This document shows positions 22,514 through 34,429 of a DNA stretch of 64,000 bases, in pieces. The number at the start of each line of letters is the position of its first letter. The stretch's first letter is position 1. Under the pieces are notes generated by a model. That model did not search any database. It saw only the letters and a program-made list of their open reading frames with translations, and had not been told where the DNA came from. A program made the translations under genes and the position numbers. The stretch comes from Ampelocalamus luodianensis (lineage: Eukaryota > Streptophyta > Magnoliopsida > Poales > Poaceae): positions 9,062,001 to 9,126,000 of the forward strand of contig CM070639.1 of assembly GCA_036346255.1 (NCBI GenBank). The letters run 5' to 3'.

Positions 22514-23693
22514 CTGGGAGTTTCTCATGCTGCCATCACCATTCCCAATATATTCTATACCTATGCGGCGGCCTGCTAATGGTTCTAAACCCACTCGGAA
22601 CCCACCCCAACTCATACAAAAAGAAGCCAACTTCCCAAACTAACCCAGCACACAAATCAAATTCTGAAAACCAAACCAATCCAACCTACGTGTGCTTCGC
22701 ACCCAGACCAAACCAACCCATTTCACCGATTCGGATTGAACCCATTTCACCAACGCATTTCCAACCGTTTCGGCCTAGGTCCAACAAAGAGCCCAACTAA
22801 CAGTGCGCGACAGGCGACACCACAGAAGCAACGCAAGCCTTGCCAGCAAGGCCGCAACCACTCTGACTCCCTCCCTTCCTCCCACTTCCTCCCACCAGGC
22901 CACCACATCCCGCTCCTATCTCCATCTTTCTTCCTCCCGCTCTCTGCTTTGGCTGACGGTGACAGCGGCGACTGTGGCAGCGGCAAGGGACGACGGGGAA
23001 GGGCATGGAGGGCCTATACAAGATGTGGGGGTTCCATTTCTGGGCTCAGGTGTGGTCATGGATGGTTCAGCGTGACTCGCGACGGAAGGGACGTAGAGCC
23101 GGAACAGGGCAAAGGTGGCGGTGTTCTCAAACGGTTTGATGGCCGAATTTGGCGTGTGCATGAGATGTTCTAGGGCCGGGCGGAGCTGGTGGCGGTGCTT
23201 TATTGAGCTATGGCGGTCTGCACTGGTGTGGCCGCGATGAACAGAATCTGGAGGAGAAGAGCTTGTCGGCGGCGGTCTTACGGCGGCGGGGCGGGGTGGC
23301 ACAACTACGAAGTGGGCGAGTATGAGCGGCCCAAAGGGATCATGATGCCCGTCTTGGATCAGCAGGAGACATGTATGCGTTGATCTCCCTGCTCTGCTCC
23401 TATCCCGATTTGCCCTCGGGCTCTTAGAATTCAGCAACGAATGAGAGATTCCGCTTCTTCTGTGCGATGTATGGGATCTAGTTGGTGCGTGATGCACCTC
23501 TTACCTTCGCGTCGCATCTATGATGGAAATGGGGGGAACGGTGTGCGGAATCAGAGGAGTAGTAGGGGGACGCTGGACGTAGCGGTGCGAGGAGGCGGAG
23601 GAGAAAGGTTCTTGCTGGTGGGAGATACAGGGGAAGAGATCTAGAGGTGGGGGCACGCGGCAGCCGACGGCAGCGGAGATTGGGAGAGGACGA
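22514..23693. other. Unassigned region left of the Gypsy element
   Basis: 22517-22560 again resembles the left-hand duplicated segment (CTCATGCT...CCATCACCATTCCCA against 564-600). The rest has G/C-rich frames on both strands (for example 22736-23173 +, 22916-23497 -) with no recognisable motif. It could contain the first exon of a dead gene, but nothing decisive is seen. Confidence 0.35.
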
Positions 23694-24055
23694 TGTCACC
23701 ACCCTGGTGGACATGGCGGTGACTGAAGAAGATGCGGGAAGAGAAGAGAGCATAAATAAGGTGACGCCTTCGGCAAAATAGAAATGAGGTTGGCTTAGTC
23801 TAGCTTATATGTGGGGAATAACTTAACTAATGTTATGTGGTGAGGTGAGACCCGAATGTGGGGAAAGTAGAGACTAGAGTCTTGAGTCAAGCTTGTGCAT
23901 TGTAAGAAGATTGTCAAGGAAAAGTAATAGTTCTCTCTCTTCTCTCTTTTGCACTTTCCCCATTCAGTTATCTCTGTTCTTCCTATCTCATTCGCATTCA
24001 TGTTCTCGTTGTTCTCAATCCTCTTGTGAACATACCACAAGGATGGGACATAACA
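23694..24055 (+). repeat. 5' LTR of the Gypsy chromovirus
   Basis: 362 bp, TGTCACCACC...ATAACA. It contains a pyrimidine-rich TTCTCTCTCTTCTC stretch near its middle, a likely initiator region. Its partner is 28798-29161. Confidence 0.92.
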
Positions 24056-24058
24056 TTA

Positions 24059-24071
24059 TGGTATCACAACC
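24059..24071 (+). promoter_or_regulatory. Probable primer-binding site of the Gypsy chromovirus
   Basis: TGGTATCACAACC lies three bases inside the left LTR. The first eight bases match the initiator tRNA-Met site; the rest diverges, from decay or from use of another tRNA. Confidence 0.6.
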
Positions 24072-24246
24072 TTGTCGATCCCGCGTCGATTTCTCAAACA
24101 CTCTCGACTTCGATTGGTAAAATTTCCAGGAGGGGGGGTACCAACCGCCCTTTGGGCTCGATCGGTGTAAGACCTGCTCTTGGTTCTATTGGCTTAAAGG
24201 AGAAATCACAACGGCACCAGCGAAGCGTGGCATCCAGGTTGTTCAA

Positions 24247-25340
24247 GTGGTAGAGGCGATGGAGAAGAGGTTGAAAGAGCTGTTGTCTCCGATGAAAACA
24301 GAACCGGTGGATGAGGTGAAGAGGGCAACTAGGGAGCAGTTGGCGGCGGTAGACCAAAGGTTTGAGAAACAAGGAGAGCGATTGGATCAAGTTCAGATGA
24401 AGGTGAATTTGTCTCTAGATTCCATCGGAAAGATACAACAAGAACAAGTGCATGCTGCGAAAGTGATGAAGGGACCTGCACTTCCACCACTGTTGATTTC
24501 AGCAAGAGATGGGCCTGGGATCATGGGAGCAAAACCAGACACGATGCAGGTAATACCACCACCTCAGACATCGCCTCAGATCTCTTTTCCACCTCCCACG
24601 CCCCTCGAGTCTACGGTGATAGAATCAAACAAGGCGGGTGAGACCGGAGGAAGAAGAAGTTGGGTTCCAAAAATGGACTTCCCAAAGTTTGATGGCACCG
24701 ATGCTAGAATTTGGATTGATAAGTTGCAAACATTTTTTTGCCATGTATCAAATCCAAGATGGCTTTCGGGTAGCATCTACAACAATGTATCTGATGGACA
24801 ACGCAGCTCATTGGTACCAAGCCTACAAGACAGTGAATCCTTGGCATGATTGGGACCAGTTTCAACAAGCAATATTGTCTAAATTTGACACCAACACTCA
24901 AAGTGAGAAAGTAAGGGAACTTCTACAGTTAAGGCAAACCGGAACGGTGGAGGAATACAAGAGAATGTTTGATCGTCTTGTATGTCATATTAGACTCTAT
25001 GATAATCATGTGGGTGGAATGATGTTGGTAACGCAATTTGTGCTAGGATTGAAAGATGAACTGTGTGATGTAGTAGAAACTCAAATGCCAGACTCAGTGA
25101 GTAAGGCTGCAATGTATGCCAGTGTGCAAGAGGGGATCCTAGACAGAACCAAGAAAATAGGATATAAAGGAGACCATGGCCGACAACATAAACAATTTGG
25201 GGTACATCAGAAAGGGGACAACCGAGGGAAGTTCACCCCAAATTAATTCTGGAAGGCACAGCAACTGAAGGCGTATAGAAGAGCAAATGGGCTATGTTTT
25301 CACTGTGGAGAGAAGTATTCACCGGATCATCAATGTTCCA
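24247..25340 (+). pseudogene. Gag of the Gypsy chromovirus
   Basis: The first frame (24259-24849) holds a charged, helical N-terminal region and FPKFDGTDARIWIDKLQTFF. The capsid core continues in the next frame from about 24740 (AAHWYQAYKTVNPWHDWDQF, LLQLRQTGTVEEYKRMFDRL). A stop at 25244-25246 precedes the zinc knuckle GLCFHCGEKYSPDHQC (about 25288-25335). Gag forms the particle; the knuckle binds RNA. One frameshift and one stop are visible. Confidence 0.85.
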
Positions 25341-25364
25341 ACCAAGCTCAACTCAAAGCGTTAG

Positions 25365-25687
25365 AGTTGGAAGACAACCCAACATATCTGTTTGAAGGAG
25401 TATTGGATGTTGTTACTTCCATGGAGGACTCTAAGAATGAGGAGGAGCTATTTTTGTCTCTTAATGCCCTAGCTGGCACTACCACTGTGAAGACTATTAG
25501 GTTGAGAGCCCTAGTAGGCAGGCAAGTCATGTTGATGTTGTTGGACTCAAGCAGTTCCCATACCTTCATCGACACTAATATGATCAAAAAACTGGGTGTT
25601 ATCCCTGAACAAGTATCACCTCTGATAGTGCGGATTGCTAATGGAGACTTGTTAAGCTGCACATCAGAGCTTAAAGGATTTTCATGA
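25365..25687 (+). pseudogene. Aspartic protease of the Gypsy chromovirus
   Basis: The frame holds the active-site block LMLLDSSSSHTFID. The usual D-S-G reads D-S-S, so the catalytic loop is altered. The frame stops at 25685-25687 (TGA), after which more protease-like sequence follows in other frames (GYDAVLGMDWL near 25740). Confidence 0.82.
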
Positions 25688-26149
25688 TGGACTCAAGGGC
25701 TTACTTTCCAGCATGATATGAAAGTTTTAAATCTAGGAGGGTATGATGCAGTGCTAGGAATGGATTGGTTGGAACAGCATAGTCCCATGAACTGTGATTG
25801 GCTTCAAAAATGGGTTGAGTTTGATTATAAAGGTCAGCTCATCGGTACAAGGACTGCAGGAGGACTCTGACATGATTCTCCATGAAGCATCCATTGATCA
25901 AGTACTTAAATGGCATAAGGGAAATGAATTATGGGCTGCGGCAGTGGTTGATTCCAGCCCTAATTACCAAGCTGACAATCTCAGTGCAGAAGTTCAAGAT
26001 ATATTAAAATAATTTGACAAAGTGTTCCAGGAGCCCAAAGAGCTACCACCACATAGGAGTTATGATCATGCCATCTGCTTGGTGCCAGGGGTAGTGCTAG
26101 TGAATACAAGGCCTTATAGGTACTCTCCTCAACAGAAAGATGAAATAGA

Positions 26150-27320
26150 ATGATAAGTAGCTGAGATGATTGAGAAAGGCACAGTGAGTCCAACTATTAA
26201 CCCTTTTGCATCTTTAGTCCTGTTGGTCAAAAAGAAATATGATAGTTGGAGGTTTTGTGTGGATTATAGGAGGTTGAATGCGCTCATAATCAAAAACAAA
26301 CTTCCTTTGCCCATTGTGGATGAGTTATTAGATGAGTTGGCTGGAACCAAATATTTCTCTAAGTTGGATTTAAGAAGTGGGTATCATCAGATTCGAATGG
26401 TGCTTGGGGATGAGGAGAAAACAGCCTTTAAGACGCATCATGGACATTTTCAGTTCAAGGTAATGCCTTTTGGCCTCACCAATGCACCTGCAACATTTCA
26501 ATGTCTCATGAACTCTATTTTTGCTAATTACATTAGAAAATTTGTATTAGTGTTTATGGATGATATTTTAGTATATAGCAAAACTCTTGAGACTCATTTA
26601 CAACATTTGCAATTGGTCTTCCAAGTATTACTTCAACATCAATTGTATGTGAAAAGATCCAAGTGCACATTTGCTACTCCTCAATTGGAATACTTGGGGC
26701 ACATTATATCTGATTAGGGGGTTGCTACTGGCCCAGCCAAGACACAAATTATGCAACAATGGCCAATTCCTACCAACATGACTGAATTGAGAGGGTTTTT
26801 GGGTCTGACTGGCTATTACAGGAAATTTGTGAAATATTATGGATTGTTGGCCAAACCTCTCACAAATCTCTTGCAGAAACAGAAAGGATTCCAATGGACA
26901 CCTCAGGCACAGGTTGCATTTGATAGGCTTAAAGCAGATATGAGTACTGTTCCTGTTCTTGCCTTGCCGGATTTCAACAAATCATTTGTCATTGAAACTG
27001 ATGCTTGCAACTCAGGTATTGGGGTTGTGTTATTGTAGGAAGGCCATCCAATCGCTTATTACAGCAAGGCATTGGGGGCAGCCAATCAAAAGTTATCCAT
27101 CTATGAAAAGGAGTTTTGGGCTATTATGATGGCAGTGGACAGATGGAGATCTTACTTGCTCAGAGGCCCTTTACAATCAAAACAGATCACAGGAGTTTAT
27201 GTCACTTGGAAGATCAAAGTCTCACATCTGAGTTGCAACGAAAAGCTATGACCAAACTCATTGGGTTGCAATATTCATTCTAGTATAAGAAGGGATCAGA
27301 GAATACACCAGCGGATGCCT
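26150..27320 (+). pseudogene. Reverse transcriptase and RNase H of the Gypsy chromovirus
   Basis: Reverse transcriptase (26166-26717) shows FCVDYRRLNA, FSKLDLRSGYHQIRM, KTAFKTHHGHFQF, VMPFGLTNAPATFQ and the catalytic VFMDDILVYS (FMDD at 26553-26564), then YLGHIISD before an in-frame TAG. RNase H follows: LRGFLGLTGYYRKFVK, FVIETDACNSGIGVVL, another TAG near 27036, and YEKEFWAIMMAVDRWRSYL. These two stops lie in an otherwise well-conserved frame, and a frameshift near 27160 ends the RNase H. Catalytic residues themselves are mostly kept. Confidence 0.92.
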
Positions 27321-27529
27321 TGTCCTGGGTTGGCCATCTCTTGGATTTAGAAGCTATTTCTGTAGTTCAACCAGTGTGGTTGCAAGAGGCGTTGAAATCT
27401 TATGTGGTTGATGTCTCAGCTCAGAAGCTACTACAAGAGCTCACTGTGTCGGGAAGTAATAGCCAAGGGTATAGCTTATCAGATGGTCTCATCCGTAAGC
27501 ATGGAGCCATTTGGATTAGGGCAAACATA

Positions 27530-28560
27530 GGTCTTTAGACCAAAATTATCCAAGCTTTTCACTATTCTTCCATTGGGGGTCATTCGGGTATGCAAGCTAC
27601 TTACAGATGAGTCAAAAAAATATTTCAGTGGAAAGGACTTAAGCAAGCTATTGAGGAATTCATCCAGCAATGTCAAGTGTTCCAACAATCCAAGCATGAG
27701 CATTGTAAATCTTCAGGATTACTGCAGCCCTTGTCTGTGCCCTAAGGAGCTTGGCAAGACATCACCACGGACTTTATAGAAGGTCTATCGAAATCAGAAG
27801 GCTATAATGTGATATTAGTGGTGGTAGATCGCTATACTAATGTGGTGAAATTGCATGGAATCCCCAAATCCATCGTGTCCGACAGAGACAAAGTGTTTAC
27901 TAGCCATTTTTGGCAAGAGTTATTCCGACAATATGATACTAAGTTGAATTTAAGCACAGCTTATCACCCCAGTCCGATGGCCAAAGTGAGCGGGTCAATC
28001 AATGTTTGGAAATGTATTTGCAATGTGTTGTGGACACTTCCCCCACTAGATGGTTCTCTTGGTTGGCTTTAGCGGAATACTGGTATAATACATGCTATCA
28101 CACTGCAGTAGGTTGTACTCCCTTCAAAGCGTTATATGGCACCGATCCCCATTATAGCATGCTGCCATCCTTGTTTGTTTCCAAGTCCTTTGAGGCTGAT
28201 GAAGTGCTTCAGGAGCGTATGCTTTTTTCAGATCTTCTCCAGAAGCAATTACACAGAGCTCAGGTTTGAATGAAGCAGACTGCGGACACCAAACGCTCCT
28301 TTAGGGATTTTCAGGTGGGCGATCAAGTATTGCTGAAATTGCAGCCGTATGCTCAGCATTCAGTGGTGAATCATCCTTACCCAAAGTTAGCATTCAAGTA
28401 TTTCGGGCCTTATCGCATTTTGGACAAAATTGGGTTGGTAGCATATCGGTTGGAATTGCTAGACCAGAGTCAAATTCATCCAGTGTTTCGAATTGCTAGA
28501 CCAGAGTCAAATTCATCTAGTGTTTCAAGTTTCACAATTGAAGCCCTTCTCGGTGAATTA
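27530..28560 (+). pseudogene. Integrase of the Gypsy chromovirus, core deleted
   Basis: The zinc-binding region is scrambled (27560-27740). The core starts with LVVVDRYTNVVK (about 27810-27850) and then passes directly to LHGIPKSIVSDRDKVF, which in intact elements lies some tens of residues further on. The stretch between the first two catalytic aspartates is therefore deleted near 27850. YHPSPMAK (about 27960), YNTCYHTAVGCTPFKALYG and VGDQVLLKLQPYAQ follow. A 37-bp tandem duplication (28454-28490 and 28491-28527) shifts the frame before the C-terminal part. Confidence 0.82.
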
Positions 28561-28579
28561 CTCCCCAGTGTTCTCTACT

Positions 28580-28797
28580 TTACCTTCTCCTGCTGAATTG
28601 GATGTCTCTGCATTAATTCCGAAGGAAATACTTGATCGTCGCCTGGTCAAGAAAGGCAATGCAGCCTATCAACAGATTCTGCTTAAATGGAAGACACTTC
28701 CAACGACGTTGGTCACTTGGGAAGATTACAATGTGGTGCGGGAATGTTTTCCAAATGCTCTAGCTTGGGGGCAAGCTGGGTCTCAAGGGGGCGGCAC
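28580..28797 (+). pseudogene. Chromodomain end of the Gypsy integrase
   Basis: LIPKEILDRRLVKKGNAAYQ, then QILLKWKTLP and TWEDYNVVRECFP, form a recognisable chromodomain that would direct insertion to particular chromatin. The frame runs on into the LTR. The G-rich AAGGGGGCGGCAC just before the LTR is the polypurine tract (28785-28797). Confidence 0.8.
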
Positions 28798-29161
28798 TGT
28801 CACCACCCTATTGGACATGGCGGTGACTGAAGAAGATGCGGAAGAGAAGAGAACATCAAGAAAGTGACGCCTTCGGCAAAACAGAAATGAGGTTGGCTTA
28901 GTCTAGCTGACATGTGGGGGATAACTTAACTAATATTATGTGGTGAGGTGGGACCCAATGTGGGGAAAGTAGAGACTAGAGTCTATAAGAGTCAAGTGTT
29001 GTGCATTGTAAGAAGATTGTCAAGGAAAAGGAATAGTTCTCTCTCTTCTTTCTTTTGCACTTTCCCCATTCAGTTATCTCTGTTCTTCCTATCTCATTCG
29101 CATTCACGTTCTCGTTATTCTCAATCCTCTTGCGAACATACCACAAGGATGGGACATAACA
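28798..29161 (+). repeat. 3' LTR of the Gypsy chromovirus
   Basis: 364 bp, TGTCACCACCCT...GGACATAACA, close in sequence to the left LTR but with scattered substitutions and small indels. Confidence 0.92.
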
Positions 29162-31268
29162 AACAAGGGAGTCGACAGAGGGCGGCGGCGCTGAAACCCT
29201 AGTCTCTCACTGCCGCTGGAACTCGCCAGCTCACTCGCTCATTTGATCCCACCCATTCCAAAGAGATTGGCCGTATTGGGCTATTGGCACGTTTTGCGCT
29301 CGAATTAGCGAAAATGGCACTCGACACACGATATTAGTGAAAATGGCATCCTGGACAGCACAGCCACCGTGCGGAACTTACCAACGAACGACATGTACCC
29401 GGTGTCGCACGGCCATCGTGCGGTGGAGGCACTCACAACCACCGTGCCGCCTTCCTCCCCCACCTTCCTCCTCCCGCGGCCGGTGCTCGCCCTTCCTCCC
29501 GCCACCTTCCTCCTCCACCCACGCCCTCCCCTCCCACCGCGGTGCGGTGGCACTCCTGCATGGCCCTTCCCTCCTGCCAGCCCTCCCCCCTCCCACATGG
29601 CCACTCCACAGTGGTCCACGCAACAGCCTGCCCTCCCAAAAAAATCCACAAAAAACCAGTCTAGTTCTCCGGAGAAACAAAAAACCATCGGTATGCAATC
29701 CATCTGTCATTCGGACAAGCCTTGGAAGCCAACCCCCTCCCCTTCATCTATCCCTCCACCGCTCGGCCTCCCCTCCAGTCACTTCCATCGGTCGCCACTT
29801 TATTCCCTATCCTGTCATTATCACATCGTTGTCTATGCATGCATGCAAATTTCAATTAGCTCGCGCGAGGGAAGAATTCCCTCCCGTAGTGGCTATAAAT
29901 TAGCAAGCGGCCCAATTTCATTTCACTGTCGCTCGCTTGCTCTTTTTTTCAATCGCTCTCTTGTTCTGTCAATTATATTTTTGGGGACATTTTAGCGTTA
30001 TTAACCACTGTCATTAGAAGCTAATTTAGTAGGTAATTTTTATTTTTGTCAATTTTTCATCGTTCGTAAATTCTTTATTAACTGCGTACTTAAATGGTTA
30101 TAATTTTTCATGTGCACCTATTATAAGCATTCTGAAATTTTCATAGGAAAATTTGTTTTACTTTATTAGTTGTATTTAATTAGCCGCAGTTGAAGTAATG
30201 TTACATAATTAATTAGTTTTAATTCTTGAGGTGTCGTTAATTAGTTACCAAATAATTAGTCATAATGAACAGTGTTTGCAAAAACAAAACTACATTGCAG
30301 TGCTGATTAATTGGCTAATGAGTTCTACCTTGGCTTTGTTCTCTAATCAGAGAAATCTTAGGAGATCTCTCTGTGTGTGTGTGTGTGTGTGTGCGCGCGC
30401 GCGCACGCGTGTTGTGTACCATTTCTGATGCGGTCAAGTAGTAACTAATTTTGTGGCATGGGCAAGGGAGAAAAAGATTCTTAAAGAAATGAAAGTATGT
30501 AATGGATCAGGTACATACTTTTGTGTAGTTGGTTTGTTATCCTTACCTTCTGGAACTTTGAATGCACTATTAAATTTCTTTAATTTGCAGCTGAGAAATA
30601 GTATGCACTTATGTAGGAGTTATTGGCAGCAAAATGAACTGATTTAGTAGTCTAAAGCATGGGCTCAACTAACGCCAATTAATTAGTTGATTACTACTAA
30701 TAATTTAAACATATCTTGCATTGGCGTGTGTAATTGAGGACTAATTATGTCAAGATTACTAACAAATTGCATGGTACAATCAATTATGTACCGTTATATG
30801 TTCTTTATTTCACAATCCATGGTGGTACTACATGCTTTGTCTTCTAGGTAGATACTGACCTGCTTCCCGACCATTTTCTGTGAACAATATGTAGTGTGTA
30901 GTGTGTGCATATCAAACACACTAAAGCTGATCATGAACAATATGATGATGGGTGCATATCACAATCACACAGTGTGTATGTGTGTAGTGTGCAGTGTGCA
31001 GTAAATTACTTCAGTAGTAAGACAGCCTAACACAGTAGCAAAGCATGTAAATCTTAGTGATTTATCCTAACATTAAAATTCTCGTGCATCAATTCATTCT
31101 AATGCAATTAATTTTGTCATGTTTAAATAGTCGTATTTAATTTTGTACTAGTAAATTAGTGTACATTAATTTGTAGTATTCATTTGGTCGTAATTTTTAA
31201 TTTGCAGTATTTTATCGTCATTATCAATCTTCTCACTAATATTCCGTTTATTCCATGTATTGCAAGCC
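29162..31268. other. Left part of the Mutator-like domain, no gene called
   Basis: 29282-29294 is the left inverted repeat. Near 29361-29430 lie imperfect palindromes of the type GCACGGCCATCGTGC. 29430-29800 is C-rich and gives long but unrecognisable frames on both strands. 29930-31268 is A/T-rich with no coding signal; it includes a TG/CG microsatellite and short repeats of GTGTGTAGTGTG (30890-31005). It reads as the 5' non-coding part of the PMD transposon. Confidence 0.5.
30372..30412. repeat. TG/CG dinucleotide microsatellite
   Basis: An alternating purine-pyrimidine tract: about nine TG units followed by CG units and CACGCGTG. Such tracts can adopt Z-DNA in vitro; no function is shown here. 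Confidence 0.85.
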
Positions 31269-33850
31269 ATGTCTCTATCGGCGTTTCTGGAACACTTCTA
31301 CGATAAGAACAACCAGTGCAAGATGTGGATCGCCGGTGACACGAATAGCCCACCGCCACTGCTGCTTCGGTCGGGGAAGGATTACTGGGAACTAGACGCT
31401 CGCTACGTCCCAATCCTCTAGGACACGGGCTTGTTGCCCCTTGCGAGGCTACTCTCCGTCGAACGTCAGTTCACCCTAAACGCCAATCTACTATCGGCAC
31501 TTGTCGACAGGTGGAGGCCTAAGACGCACACCTTTCACTTTCGGTGGGGTGAGCTGATGGTCACTCTGCAGGACGTCTCGTTCTTGACCGGTCTCTTGAT
31601 TTAGGGTGAGCCACTTGTTCTAGGCCATTCGTCGATGGACTGGAAGGCCAGGCTGGAGCATTGCTTCGGCCTAGCTATCTTGGAGCATGCACGTGGCGTC
31701 CCCCAGACTTGGCTGAGGTATTTCAGTCAATGCCCATAGGGTACACCTGATGAGATCATTAGGACGCACCTTGTTGCTTACCTTCTTCAGCTCTTTGGTT
31801 GGGTCCTATTTCCAACCACACAGGGCGATTGGTACCCCAACTTTGTCCGCATCGCCGAGTCTTTGGTTGACGCAGAGGCTGGGTTGATGCCTCAGTATAG
31901 TTGGGAATCAGTCGTCCTTTGCGCCACATATCGGGGGTTGTGTGATGCTTCACGACGTGGTACCTGTACTACCCCAACCTAACCGTTTGCTACGTGCTCC
32001 TACAGCTGTGGAGTTGAGAGCACTTCCCTGTTGGCCGGCCGGCCTTCGAGAGAGTGGTGCACCCATACTGCCCGTCTACATTGGGCTAAGGATAGACCGA
32101 CGAGGTGCTACTCATTATTCCACAACGAGTTTGAGTCATTGCACGATAACGACATCATCTGGGCTCCATGGACTCTAGATTTTGTGCAGATGGTAGCGCC
32201 ACACGGGCTATCCGTGCAATCTACCCAGGACGCTGGGTTATGGGCGATGACCTGCCATCTAGTGTTCGCACATATGGTGGAGCCTTATGTGTTGCAGCGT
32301 GTAATGCGATAGTTTGCTTTGTACCTGATCGTGCCCCCTCCAGACGATAGGGTCCTGCAGCGAGCCATACACCTATGAGTCAAACTTCATTCGAGTAATG
32401 TTTACACTTCTATGTCTTCTTTTCTAACATCAATCCTTCCAGAAATACAGGCAATCGAGGGCGGGCCAGGGGACTAAGGGTTGGCAAGCAATCCAGCACG
32501 AGTGGATTACGACATGGACAGAGACAACGCACCTAGAGGTCTTGCTAGAGCAGCGTCCATATGATGTTCGAACGTACGGTGAGTACCTGGAGTGGTACGT
32601 ACCACGGTCGTGCGCCAGATTCACCCTTCCTCTACCGGAGCACCCAAAGTAGGTGATGCACCAAGAGAGCCTCCACCACTCGTTCGATCGTCACAGTGCT
32701 TCGCGGAGTGACGACACCACAAGACACTTACAACCTCTAGTCGTTTCATTAATCATATTTGTACTCTTCGTTACTGAACCTATTTTGTATGTCACTTCAA
32801 TTGGAGCGGGCACAGAGCATCGGCGACCGCCATTCGCAACCCACACACAACACTGGGGCTGCTGAAAACTTTGAAGTACATCTTCGCAGAGTCGGAGAAC
32901 ATAATAAAGAACTTGAGTTGCGGTCGTTCGACAGATGACATCCTGCGCATCAGGCACCAAGTGGGGGACCGTGCTCATCCGCTAGGTCATCACAACCTAG
33001 CAAGTCTGGCCAGCGTTGTAGTGCTACCCGTCGGTCATCCGCGGGCCAGATCGGCAGGGAGGAGGTAAGTTACGTACAAATGTACATTATGTTTTTGGAT
33101 TATGCCTTACGTTCCGCTAACATCATGTCATTCTCCCGCTGCAGGTCCATCGGGATGCATCACTTCTACCATCTGCACCCCGTACACAGACTAGCGCTCC
33201 CTCGTCATCTGCACTGCACATCCAAGAGGTACGACATTCTTAGTTTACATGCAGAGTGTTTATTTTGACTAACATCGTTCTGTCTTGTAGCCTTCAGTTG
33301 ATCATGGGGGTGACAACCAATTTACGTCCACTCATGAGGATACAGGCCTCCCAGCTCATGCTAGCGAGTAGCACACGGTGTCAGGGTTTGGACCATGGTA
33401 GCCAGGGTTTGGAGCGTACACAAGGCAGAGCTCCTCTGGGTTCGCTACCACACCGTACATTCAAGGCCAGAGCTCCTCCGGGTTTGCTGGCACACCGTAC
33501 GTCTAAGGCTAGAGCTCCTTCGCATGACCAGAGTTGCAGTCATCGTACCTTGGGCGACAATTTGGGAGTGAATTTATACGGTCTATCGTTCATGAGTTCA
33601 TTGCAGGTGGCCCCGGTTCGGTATGTCTCAGCAGGATGATATGGACGCATACCAGACTCAGCTTCCTCCGACTCAGTTTACTAGTGCACCTCCGCCCACT
33701 CAACAGATTCAACGGTCTCTGTACCCCCTCCGATCCGACACGCGCTCTCTGGACCGGCTGACGTATCCCACGGGATATGCTTGACACAAAACATCCAGGC
33801 GCACATGGACGCAGAAGCAACGAGCAGATAGTAGTGGCTCAGATGAGTGA
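31269..33850 (+). pseudogene. PMD (plant mobile domain) gene, copy 1, decayed
   Basis: ATG 31269 opens a frame of 237 codons (to TAA 31980) interrupted only by three TAG codons (31419, 31602 and 31737). It reads WELDARYVPIL, LPLARLLSVERQFTLNANLL, ALVDRWRPKTHTFHFRWGEL and MVTLQDVSFLTGL: the PMD fold region. Further blocks in other frames are FNEFES-like sequence near 32120, the IIWAPWT and VAPHGLS region (32155-32210), PYDVRTYGEYLEWYVPR (about 32555-32620) and a spliced tail with a Q/P-rich end. The TGA at 33848 aligns with the end of copy 2. PMD proteins are transposase-associated or domesticated in silencing; this copy cannot make a full protein. Confidence 0.8.
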
Positions 33851-34429
33851 GACATATTGTATCCCGTGTTATGTGATTCTATTTTGGTATATTTGTATTC
33901 ATATTTTGTTTTGATATATTTGTATACATATTTTGTATGTTATGTGTGTACTGTTGTGCCATATTGTATATCGACATTTCCACGCTTCTTGTCATTTACA
34001 CTCTATGACGAGAGAAAAAGCCAAAATCTAGTTAGCTTCCAAAGAAACTGAGCATACTCGTTAAGTATTGAGTTGATCTTTTCAAAAGGAAAATGGTGAA
34101 GCTAAGCATATCGTACATGCAAAAATAATCAGAAAACTGTCAGGAATCAATTTAAAATTAGATTTCATAAAAAGAAATAGCAATGGGTAAAACCTTTATG
34201 GTCTGACTTTTAATTTTTGGAGAACTCTTCCGAACCAGTAGTTAAAGTGATTACGAGTGTCAATCGGTTAATGGAACACTGAGATATTTTTTTGCATGGC
34301 CTCCCAACCCAAAACCCCCTCCGAAACCGCACCCAAAATGGCCCACCACCCCCACCGCACGGTGCCCGTGCGGCTTCGCCCCAACCGCACGGCCACCGTG
34401 CAACCTCGCCCCCACCGTACGGCCACCGT
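33851..34429. other. 3' flank of PMD copy 1 and site of the Sirevirus B insertion
   Basis: A/T-rich without a gene up to about 34290. It then has C-rich repeats of the type CACCGCACGGTGCCCGTGCGG and CCGCACGGCCACCGTGC (34350-34429), related to those at the left end of the Mutator-like domain. ACCGT at 34425-34429 is the left target duplication of Sirevirus B. Confidence 0.6.

Larger units (their letters stand above)
23694..29161 (+). mobile_element. Ty3/Gypsy chromodomain retrotransposon, degenerate
   Basis: LTRs of 362 and 364 bp run TGTCACCACCCT...GGGACATAACA. The order gag, protease, reverse transcriptase, RNase H, integrase, chromodomain is that of a plant chromovirus. Small size and short LTRs fit the smaller chromovirus clades. 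The five bases at the two edges are GACGA and AACAA: not identical, but different only by two G-to-A changes. Stops and frameshifts occur in every domain, and part of the integrase core is deleted. Confidence 0.93.

Noticed and set aside
22736..23497. Candidate genes on + and - in the G/C-rich stretch left of the Gypsy element
   Set aside because: Frames overlap on opposite strands, have no recognisable domain or clear splice structure.
29337..29995. Long overlapping frames of 188 and 208 codons on +
   Set aside because: C-rich low-complexity DNA open in several frames and both strands; no motif.
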